Shown here: one piece after another, positions 44,291 to 52,391 of the stretch
Numbering within the stretch: position 1 is the first letter of the stretch
Layout: every line of letters begins with the position of its first letter
Source: Xylona heveae TC161
Lineage: Eukaryota > Ascomycota > Xylonomycetes > Xylonales > Xylonaceae
DNA length: 64,000 bases
Reading direction: 5' to 3'
Assembly: GCF_001619985.1 (NCBI RefSeq)
Contig: NW_017264197.1
Coordinates: 682,001 to 746,000, forward strand
Position numbers and translations under genes: made by a program
Notes under the pieces: model-generated
What the model was told of the DNA's origin: nothing
Database searches by the model: none
What the model saw: only the letters and a program-made list of their open reading frames with translations

Positions 44291-45927
44291 ACGCCTGCCG
44301 GGCCTGAAAGCCTATAAGCGAGAGTTAGCGCGTCTTGTTGGAAGGAAAAAAAAAGGTAAACAATCAAAGAGTAAAAAACTTACCCGGCACGCGTGTGGGC
44401 CGCGTCAGGATGCGAGGCTTCTGCCTCTCATCCAGGATGACTGCCTCCTGGGGCAGGTCCTCGATCCGGATACCAGTTTGGTATCCGTCGAGCCTGCCCC
44501 AGGCGAGGCAGTCACCCTCCTTGGTGACGGCAATGGAGTGGTGGGCACCGCCCGAGACCAACTCCACCTCGGTGCCGAGGAGAGACTCCACGACGCGGGG
44601 TGCCAGCACCACCGCGCCGTTCTCCCCGGCACCTTCCTCAACCCCGGTCTCCCCAAAGCTGTTGAGACCCCAAGTCCACACCTTCCCCTCCTTGTCGATG
44701 GCGAAGGAGTGGTACGCGCCGCAGCTCACGTACTTGACCTTGTTCTTTGGTAGGCCGAATTCGCGAGGGGTGAGGCCGTTCATCCGAGTTCGCTCCACGA
44801 CGCGACGGCCAAGTTGATTTTGCTGCCCACTGCCCCAAGCGAAAACGGCGCCCTTTTCGTTGAGTGCGAGCACGTGATTCGCTCCGGCTGCGATTTGAGT
44901 AATCTTCTTGAGGCCGGGAATCAGCATCGGCACCCGTTGGACATAAATGTCTGGGGTGAAGCCAAGAATGCCTTCATTGCTCTGCTTCAAAATTAGCGAC
45001 CGATCAAAAATTTTTTTTCTCATCAAAAAGAAATGAGCGACTTACTCTAAAGGTGCCCCATCCGTAAACCAAACCATCATCAGTGAGTGCAAAAGTGGTG
45101 CTGTCGCCGCAGGCCAGTTGAACAAATTTGGTGCCTTCGGGGAACGCGGTGTCGGGGATCGCCGTGGGGGTGGCTTCGCGAGGGTTCATTCCAGAGTCGC
45201 TTTCATCGCTTGAGCTCGCGTCCGACTTGTTGTCGTCAATGTCCTTGAGGCCGCCTTCCCAAGCGGTGTCTCGGCCCAAGGCGCCTTGATCATTGACACC
45301 CCAAGTCAAAATGCGGTTGTCGTGGGTAAGGGCAGCAACGTGCATGCCTCCACAAGCGACATGCACTACGCCAACAGTAGCGGCGGGAAGGTGCGGGTTC
45401 AAGCGAGGTCGCTTCACGTCCACACAGTTTTTCGCGGTACCGAGGCCGAGCTCGCCTGAGCTGCCCTCGCCAAAAACAAAGACGTGAAGTTTTTGAGTGG
45501 GCGCTTTGTTGATCGGGACGTGAGGCGCGACGCGAGCCTTCTTGGTAACGCGTTCTTTGCGCGGCGCCGGTGGGGTCCTCTGTTTCTTGCCAGGCCTTTC
45601 GGTTTCGGACTCCTCGGTAGCTTTGCGCTTCCTTCCATTTTGAGATGTTTTGGTTCCACTGGACTCGTCAGACTTGATCGAGTTGGACCTCTTGGCGGGA
45701 CGCGACGCGGGTTCTTCAGTCGCCTTGCGCTTGGTGCCTCGAGCTGTAGTAGCTTTCTTGGGTGCGGCAGCTTTAGCGGTAGTGGTTTTGCCGGTCGCCT
45801 TCTTGGTCGCCGGTTTCGCTTGAGCCTTCGTGGGCGCGGCTTTGGTGGCGCTCTTTGCAGCAGCCTTCTTGCCGGTGGTCTTGGTAGCAGCCGCCTTGGC
45901 GGTGGTAGCAGCCTTCTTTGCAGGCAT
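44058..45927 (-). CDS. RCC1: RCC1-type Ran guanine nucleotide exchange factor (Pim1/Srm1)
   Basis: This is a chromatin-bound exchange factor that makes RanGTP in the nucleus. Three exons (45927-45046, 44981-44384, 44311-44058) give 577 residues. The first roughly 150 residues are Lys/Ala-rich, like a histone H1 tail (PAKKAATTAKAAATKTTGKK), and contain basic nuclear-localisation-like clusters (TKRKATEEPASRPAKR). The seven-bladed RCC1 propeller follows: VFVFGEGSSGELGLG, CGGMHVAALTHDNRILTWG, CGDSTTFALTDDGLVYGWG, AAGANHVLALNEKGAVFAWG, CGAYHSFAIDKEGKVWTWG, SGGAHHSIAVTKEGDCLAWG and DHSIAVSVEGRAYSWGFS. I set the last acceptor at TTATAG (44312) because only it keeps the final blade in frame. A leader intron (46016-45962) lies in the 5' UTR. 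The upstream in-frame ATG at 46053 lies beyond that intron, so 45927 is preferred. The 3' coding half is dense in palindromes, listed separately. Confidence 0.93.
44438..44514. repeat. quasi-palindrome inside RCC1 exon 2 (hairpin D)
   Basis: Four perfectly complementary arm pairs are interrupted only by bulges. They are TGACTGCCTC with GAGGCAGTCA (outermost), CCTGGGGCAGG with CCTGCCCCAGG, CTCGA with TCGAG, and CGGATACCA with TGGTATCCG (innermost, 44467-44475 and 44479-44487), with a 3-nt loop at 44476-44478. About 35 bp are paired in a protein-coding exon that encodes a normal RCC1 blade. Confidence 0.92.
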
Positions 45928-46050
45928 TTCGAAGGTGGTGATGTAAACGTAAAAAAGGTGTCTGCGACAAAAATCAGTAAAATTATCGAATAAGCTCAGA
46001 TGGACCAAGTACTCACGTTTTTGAAGAGATGAGAAAATGGGAAGACTAGT

Positions 46051-46760
46051 CACCTGATTTCGGCGACTTTGGTAGCTCGGCTTTTTCTGAGGCCGTTTGC
46101 TAGATTGCTCTTATGGCAATGAACTCTTGGTTCGAGTGAGGAGAGGGAGCGTGAGGAAGCGAGAAGGTGGGAGAAATGGTCACCTGATTTTTCGGCGACT
46201 TTGCAATCTCGTCTTTTGCGAGATGCTTGGCTGGATTGCTTTTGGCGCAATCTGCTCTTTGGGTCGAGTGAGGCGAGGGAAAGTGATGAAGCGAGAGGGA
46301 GTGAGGTTGGAATAATTGGTCACCTGATTTTTCGGCGACTTTGGAGCTCAGCTTTTTGCGATGCTCTCTAATGGATCACTTTCTTTGAAGCAATCGACTC
46401 GTTGGTTCGAATTTGGAGTTTCCGTTAAACGGTGTGAGATGCTAGAACGAGGTTAGCAAAGTGGTTTCAGAGGAGATTCTACGCGGGATATGCCTTACGT
46501 GTGACGAGAGAAAAGAAGGATAAGTGGATTTTGGTTACCTGAATTTTGATAACTGGGAAGCGCTCGTTCTTTGCGAGGCTTTTCGATCGCTTTTCCGAAT
46601 CTAATTTCGGAGCGAGAAATTTGTGGGAGGATGCTAGAACGACATTAGCAAAGTAGTTTCAAAGAAGATTTCTGCAGGAAAAGACTTACGTGACGAAAGT
46701 GAGGAGGAGTGTTGATTTTGATTCACCTGATTTTTCGGTGATCGCGAAGCTTGGCCTTGC
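46051..46760. repeat. tandem repeat array in the RCC1 5' region with intron-like units
   Basis: A motif CACCTGATTTTTCGGCGACT or close variant recurs at 46051, 46181, 46321, 46536 (diverged) and 46724, at spacings of about 130-215 bp. The intervening sequence is also alike (TTTTGCGAGATGC, GGTTCGAGTGAGG). Two of the longer units include near-identical minus-strand intron-like segments, 46498-46442 (57 bp) and 46689-46634 (56 bp). Each has a GTAAGG/GTAAGT donor, a GCTAAC/GCTAAT branch-like site and a TTCTAG acceptor. These would be leader introns if this DNA is transcribed as RCC1 5' UTR. Confidence 0.75.
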
Positions 46761-46794
46761 AAGATGCTTGAGCTAAGTCTTTCGAAAAAGAGGA

Positions 46795-46965
46795 TTCTCG
46801 CTGGAAGCGGAAGAGATGAAGGTTTGGAGGATCAAAAGAAGCTTCTCGGTGGAAGCGAGGAGATACGGATTTGGAGGAACAAAAGACACTTCTCGGTGGA
46901 AGCTGAAGATATGAGGATGTGGAGGATCAGAAGAAGCTTCTAAGTGAAGCGAAGAGATGAGGGTT
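46795..46965. repeat. tandem repeat, about 48-bp unit, 3.5 copies
   Basis: The string GGTTTGGAGGATCAAAAGAA with following GCTTCTCGGTGGAAGCG recurs with period near 48-52 bp from about 46795 to 46965, upstream of the larger array. Copies differ by substitutions and small indels. It shows no coding potential. Confidence 0.7.
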
Positions 46966-48243
46966 TGCGAAAACGAGATGCGTGTTCGGAAAAGCTTGAT
47001 GAGCTTGAATATGAAAGCGGGTATGGAAAGCGGAATGAGAACAGAGTTCTTGAGAGCTTGGATATGAGAAAGTGCGTTGAGAGTGGATGCGAACGGAAGT
47101 TCTGTAAGCTTTCTTTCTACGATACGGTGAGGAAGAAAGAGAAAAAGAAGAGAAGAAGCAGATCGCGGGGGAGACGAGGGCTATTTATCCTCGCTCGCCT
47201 AGCGTGGGTGATCTGGGGACGACGGACAGGCTAGACAGCGCTGGAGAGTTGAGGGGAATCGCGGGGTTGGAGGATGAGAGAGTCGTTCCTGCTGGATGAA
47301 GAGGAAAAAAGATGGAAGTTTGAAAGGCGCAAAAGACGTTGTGAGGCGAGCTTCTTGGTGGTTGTGACGAAATTACCGAATTGGGGAATGCGCCAGGTAC
47401 CTTTGTCCTTTCGCTCGCTTCCCCGACAACCGCACGCGCGGATAAGCGAGCGCAAAGAATGCATTCAATTGGTGCTCTGGACAGCGGCAGTCTAAACTAC
47501 TCTAGGTAATCAAAAAGCAAATTTCTAGAAGGTGATTTGGGTGCGGGAGGGCGGAAGAGGTGCGAAGTCGAGGGGAAGGGTACTTTGGATGGGTATTGAT
47601 GGTCACAGCTGCAAATGTATCTTTTACTCTCTGTGTCTTCTGGCATCTCTTCCTTTTTACTCTTCCTTTGAGCTTCGACTCTCTCCGTTCTCTTAGCGTC
47701 CCTCAGTCCAGCCCTTCACTGAGCTCGCGGTAGCTCCGTACCTCTGTTCCTTTTTGCAGAATGAATCCTGCCTTTCCATTGGTCCAGCTTCAGAGATGCC
47801 TGCAGGTACGTACCTATCAATGAAGCCTCACGGGCCAACCAGGTAAACAGGGCGGCAGGGCGGCAGGGCGGTACGTTCGGCAACGACTGGCAGGGGTCCC
47901 GGTCCGATCGGCAACTGGCAGGGGGGCCAGGGGAAGTTTACTATCATGGGGATCTTTGGGGTCAATACGAAGGTAGAGCTCAACAGACTATGTATTGCCC
48001 TTGAATAATTGAGTAGATGCACTGACGTTATGACATCGTCATCCTATTGTTTCCCCGCTCTACATGGTCTATCCACATAGCTCTAGACGTCATTCTCTTA
48101 CTGTCATTCGATACGCTATTGTTGATGCTCGTTGACATGGTACTTTATCCTATTGATCATATCCCGCTTTCATTTATATTAGTTGTAATTCCCGCCCTTC
48201 ACTACGAGCCTGTCTCGTCAATTGCCAAGACAATACCTTAGCC

Positions 48244-49860
48244 ATGAGCAAGAGTGAAGTCGTTATTCCCAAATTCTCTGAGCTGCCGTTGCGGGAGGGA
48301 GATCCTCCTTATTCGGCATGGGGCTTGTACGGCAAAGATGACCAGCTTGGGACGCTGAACAGACTGGCCGACCGTATCGTGCGAGATGCCGCGCGTAAAG
48401 AGATACAGACTGGTAAAAGGTAAATGAAGCAATGCCATTATCCTCTGGTGAAAGAACGTGGCATTCTTGTATCCTGAATATTATATTCGTTTCTGCCTTC
48501 GATTGAACCATTTTTTTGCTTTTCCTTTTCCCCATCCTCATCCAATTTGTTACGATATTTAGTTCCACTATTTGCATGCCCAGACTCATTTTTAAATTTG
48601 ACAATTCTTCTACTCTGCAGCAGAATCAAATTGACAAGTAATATAACAATGCAGGATCTCCTTGAACTGGCCTCTCAACGCTCAGCGCGATCACCTCCTT
48701 TTTGGCCGGCAAGCCTTCCATCAACGCATCTTCCAGCTCTCTTCTTACATTGTCAACGACGACACGTGGAGCTTCAATTCTCAAGGCAGCAGTCAATGTA
48801 TTTCAAATCCTCTACGTCCTCCACTTCATCATTAAGCTCACCCATGCTGACAATCCACAGGGGACGGCCTTCGCCATTTCGGATACCAAAAGGAACAGAA
48901 ATTCTACAACGGTGTAACTCTAGAGGACATTCATAATGAAAAGGACACCGGTGTCAATGGAGTTCACGGTACGCTTTCCAAGTCCCGTACTCACTTCAAG
49001 TCCCGTACTCACTTCAAGTCCCGTACTCACTTCAAGTCCCGCTTCCTCTCAAGCGATACGCTGACAATTTGTATGTGACGCACAGCCTGGTCCGAGCAAG
49101 GCATCGTTGGTCGTGGAATCCTCCTCGATTTCCACCGCTGGCGGACCCTCAACGGAATCGACTTTGACCCGTTCGAATCGCAATCCATACCACTGGAATA
49201 TCTAAAAGCTACGGCCAAAGCACAAGGAACCGAGATCAATTTTGGCGACATTTTGATCGTTCGCACAGGTAGGGGATGCCCCATGCAACTGCTATACAGT
49301 GTATCTGGTATTGGGAATGAGCGCTGACACATGTCCGAAACTAGGCTACATAGAGAAAACTAGAAGCGCGAGCAGAGAACAACTCCAAGCACGGGCTGAA
49401 ATTGAACTACCGCCTTCTGGGGGAGTAGAGCAGAGCGAAGAAATGCTCGAGTGGATATGGAGCAATTTTTCAGCCGTGGCGGGAGACCATCCGGCCTTTG
49501 AATGCTGGCGTGAGTTTGACCAACCTTTGACGAACTTGACAGGCCATGAGTTTTGTTTTGCTCTATTCAAAGGAGAGGGGAAAATAAGCTAACTTGATTA
49601 TTTGATAACAGCGTCCCAGAAGCCGTGGATGCTGCACGAAGTACTGCTTGCTGGATGGGGGTGTCCCATTGGTGAGCTGTTCGATCTTGATAAACTCGCT
49701 GAACACTGTGAGAAGACGGGCCGCTGGTCATTCTTCGTGACGAGCGAAGTGTGCAATGTCCCAGGCGGCGTTGCGAGGTAAGGATGCTCAAATAGTATTC
49801 CCGGCGAGCTCTGCTAATCTTATGATCTGTAGTCCGCCAAATATTCTTGCTATATTTTGA
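48244..49860 (+). CDS. cyclase-like metal-dependent hydrolase (PF04199 family)
   Basis: Seven exons (48244-48419, 48655-48797, 48861-48968, 49086-49268, 49345-49509, 49612-49777, 49833-49860) give 322 residues. The fold belongs to the cyclase/kynurenine-formamidase-like family; fungal members of this subgroup are mostly uncharacterised. Recognisable stretches are YSAWGLYGKDDQLGTLNRL, WDGLRHFGYQKEQKFYNG, GIVGRGILLDFHRW, FGDILIVRTGYIEK, and near the end HEVLLAGWGCPIGELFDLDKL. The HFGYQ segment lies where the metal-binding HxGTH motif sits in bacterial enzymes, so metal binding may differ. The first intron is 235 bp, long for this window. The third intron contains an 18-bp tandem repeat. The last exon is only 28 nt and gives SPPNILAIF. 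The substrate is unknown. Confidence 0.85.
48977..49041. repeat. 18-bp tandem repeat inside an intron
   Basis: Three full copies and a partial fourth of TTCAAGTCCCGTACTCAC lie in intron 3 of the cyclase-like gene, with a single-base variant at the start of the first copy. The copies are otherwise identical, which suggests recent expansion. Confidence 0.9.
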
Positions 49861-50458
49861 GCATCAAGTCTAGATTGATGCTACCGCTTTTTTACGAATC
49901 ACAAAGGCGCAGTTTCTACAGTCTGCTTGTAGAATCTTTTAGACTATATAGAGATATGGTAGACGTATAACAGGCAATGTTTTTCCAAAGTCTTACAGTC
50001 TACAACATTTCAATTCAAACACACTTTTGGCAAGTCTTTTGGGAACTGTCATTCGATGTTCCCGAGCAGCGATGCATTTGTTGAATCGAGCTCTGTACGG
50101 TTTCTGCCGCAAAGCAGTCGATAATTATACGAGCCCCAGCATGTCCCGTAATGAACGCGTAACTCCAATGCTGATGAACGTGGTGCATACTTGTAATTGT
50201 ATATCAACAGTCAAGTTCACTGGAAATGGATTTAAATTATGGAAACAAGTAATGCTGAGAAATATATCACAAGACGTAAAGTATTGAGTACGAGTGACTG
50301 CTAAGATTTCAATCTACCAACTGTCCGAGCTTTTCCTAAAACATAATCCAGCAAATTGCAATACGTTTTCACTTTACGCCCAACGCCACTTGGTAGACAA
50401 TGAGTCAGCTGAGAAAAACCTGAGAGGACAAGCAGACAATGTGTGTAGTCTGAGTCCA
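49861..50458. other. intergenic, convergent 3' regions cyclase-like / PAF1
   Basis: This 598 bp AT-leaning spacer has nothing recognisable apart from short motif-free frames. Confidence 0.45.
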
Positions 50459-51934
50459 TTACGCTCCGCCATCAGGCCCGAGCTCACACTCCTCTTTATG
50501 CTCGGCTCTGCGAGCATTCTCGCTCTCGTTTGCCTCTCTGATGACCACATCAAGGCAATCCACCTTGTCTGCCTCCAAGTCCTCGTCCATCATTCCCGGG
50601 GCAACGCCGACCTTGACTGCACGCCTTGCGCGAATCTGGGCCTTTTGCAGGACCGGATAAAAGTAGGCTGCCTTTTGCAGCTTTCGAGTACCGTCGGTTT
50701 CACCATCCACGGACTCCGGGTCGTGGAGAGCGAGCGCAAGCTCTTCGTATTTCTTGTCCGCACCGCCCGACTGCATAGCTGTTTCGTAGGCTCGGAGGCG
50801 GTTGTACTTGAATATCGGCTCGCCACTGTCCTTACTAGCGTCCGTGTATAAGGCCGGACTGTCCTTCTCTGGGTCATTGACGTCCAGCTTTCGCCGAACA
50901 TTCCTTGCAGCTTCTGCGGTTTCGGGAAGGAAGTATTCGTAATCGAACAGCGGCGGGCCTGGCGGAGGCTTAGAAGGGTCTGCCTCGTGAGCTGCACGTT
51001 GTGCCTCGTTGGCCGCTGCCAATTCAGGTCGAAGCTCAAGCGGTCGTAGCAAACCAACGCTCAATCGATTGTCGTAGGTGTCTGACACCGCAACAGGGTT
51101 TGTGGCGAACTTGATGACGACATAACCACCAGAATCCGGGAAAGCCTCAAGGTCGGGTAGCAACGGGTAGCTATCGACAAGCTTGACTCCGGAGCGACTT
51201 GGATGTTGGGGGTTATTCCAAGCGTCAAGCTCAGCAGCTGTAGGTGCAGCACCGCGAATGTCGTTCTGAGTATCCGGACCAGTGTATGCGTCTCTGGGAT
51301 AGGCGATATCGAAGCCCTTGACGACTGACCTCAGGATATAGATAGGATCGTCCTTGGAAATATCTGACCGTCGTCGCTTCTTTGCATTATTCGTCGACCT
51401 GACGAGACCCTTGGAAGTCGTCGATTCAATCCGGTTGCGGCCTGTTTCTGAAGAGATGTATTCGGTTCGACGGAGGAAACTGACCCCGGAGGTCAAAGAC
51501 GTGGGCTTGCCCAATGTCGCAAGGGGTCGTAGAAGGGCTCGGTCATGAGGATGCAGTGGAGGTGGATGGGAAGATGGTTGAATAGCTGTAAAGATAGTTA
51601 GAAGAATTGTCATGATCCGAGAGAAACCGTGCGTAATCAAGCAGGCATTCTGAGAAAGAGACTTACCACTCTCGTCACCGTCAAAGACTCCAGGCATGCC
51701 CACGAGATCTATCGGCATACCAAGTTCGGCATCTGCCTCAATGTTGAGCGGCTGCTCTCGCGATAGACGCGTTGCAAAGCCAGCGGCAGTGTAATGGCCA
51801 TTGGCAAGCCCGGTATTCGGTAGTTCCAAAAGCTTTGGGGGATTGGGAGGCGGAGGAAGCGTGTTTGAATAGCGTATGCGCGCAATGTAATCTTGATGAT
51901 AGGCCTTCGGCGGCCGAGATGCTGAAGATGCCAT
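50459..51934 (-). CDS. PAF1: RNA polymerase II-associated factor Paf1
   Basis: This is the Paf1 subunit of the PAF1 elongation complex (Paf1, Ctr9, Leo1, Cdc73, Rtf1), which accompanies RNA polymerase II and promotes H2B ubiquitylation and H3 methylation. Two exons (51934-51667, 51585-50459) give 464 residues. Family features are the N-terminal QDYIARIRYSNTLPPPPNPPK and ATRLSREQPLNIEADAELGMPIDLVGMPGVFDGDE. Then come RTEYIS, DPIYILRSVVKGFDIAYP, PLLPDLEAFPDSGGYVVIKF and PPLFDYEYFLPE. The C-terminus is charged. The intron (81 bp) is also open in frame, but GTAAGT/TTTACAG ends and loss of conserved sequence across it favour splicing. I chose the ATG at 51934 over 52054 because family similarity begins there. 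The stop is 598 bp from the cyclase-like gene. Confidence 0.93.
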   Translation of the reverse strand: MASSASRPPKAYHQDYIARIRYSNTLPPPPNPPKLLELPNTGLANGHYTAAGFATRLSREQPLNIEADAELGMPIDLVGMPGVFDGDESGKSLSQNACLITHGFSRIMTILLTIFTAIQPSSHPPPLHPHDRALLRPLATLGKPTSLTSGVSFLRRTEYISSETGRNRIESTTSKGLVRSTNNAKKRRRSDISKDDPIYILRSVVKGFDIAYPRDAYTGPDTQNDIRGAAPTAAELDAWNNPQHPSRSGVKLVDSYPLLPDLEAFPDSGGYVVIKFATNPVAVSDTYDNRLSVGLLRPLELRPELAAANEAQRAAHEADPSKPPPGPPLFDYEYFLPETAEAARNVRRKLDVNDPEKDSPALYTDASKDSGEPIFKYNRLRAYETAMQSGGADKKYEELALALHDPESVDGETDGTRKLQKAAYFYPVLQKAQIRARRAVKVGVAPGMMDEDLEADKVDCLDVVIREANESENARRAEHKEECELGPDGGA

Positions 51935-52391
51935 TGTGGGATTGCTTGCTGTCAGACGTGCAATCCGCAGCCAAATTTCGAGACTGACGATCGAGTAAGA
52001 TAGATGATCTGAATCGCGGATGTTGTGAATGAATGGAGCTAGACGCATGAACAATAGGTAGGGCGCTCTTTATGCGCCAACAATGCAAGAATCGGACTCA
52101 ACCCAAGCACCGCGGCTTTTGATTCGATTATTGCTCATTGAGGAATTGGTACTTGTGGATGATCAGGAGGTATGTAGCGATGTGTGACTTTATTTTTTAT
52201 GAAATTTCATTTCTCAACAGTTTAGACTTTGCATTAACATTCGTAAGGAGGAATTTTTGAGTGTACCTAGTCGACAGAAACAAATAAGGAGTAATTTAGA
52301 GAACGAGAAACCCCAGAGCCTTGACTTCAAATGTGCTGCTTTTCGCTGGACGCCGCAAATTACCCCCAAAATTCATAAATTGTGATTTGTT
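51935..52391. other. spacer ARP8-PAF1
   Basis: This 457 bp spacer between two minus-strand genes includes the PAF1 promoter and the ARP8 3' UTR. No motif stands out. Confidence 0.45.

Larger units (their letters stand above)
45928..48243. other. RCC1 leader/promoter region and spacer to the cyclase-like gene
   Basis: This 2.3 kb stretch holds the RCC1 5' UTR intron (45962-46016) and two tandem-repeat families (46051-46760 and about 46795-46965, listed separately). A GA-rich zone to about 47230 also shows a minus-strand pyrimidine bias. From 47.5 to 48.2 kb I see only CT-rich sequence and a GGCGGCAGG triplicate near 47848-47870. No second gene was recognised. Confidence 0.5.

Noticed and set aside
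44044-44367. Alternative RCC1 C-terminus using the TTTCAG acceptor at 44304
   Set aside because: It shifts the frame and loses the last propeller blade. The TTATAG acceptor at 44312 keeps DHSIAVSVEGRAYSWGFS in frame.
43860-44753. 297-codon plus-strand frame across RCC1
   Set aside because: It is antisense to the confirmed RCC1 exons and crosses their splice sites. Its length comes from the GC-rich coding strand.
46944-47234. 96-codon plus-strand frame rich in Lys/Arg/Glu
   Set aside because: Purine-rich low complexity upstream of RCC1. No motif, and the likely transcript is on the other strand.
48655-48936. Plus-strand frame (from 48547) overlapping exon 2 of the cyclase-like gene
   Set aside because: It is an out-of-phase reading of exon 2 and intron 2. 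The in-phase exon restores the WDGLRHFGYQ family motif.
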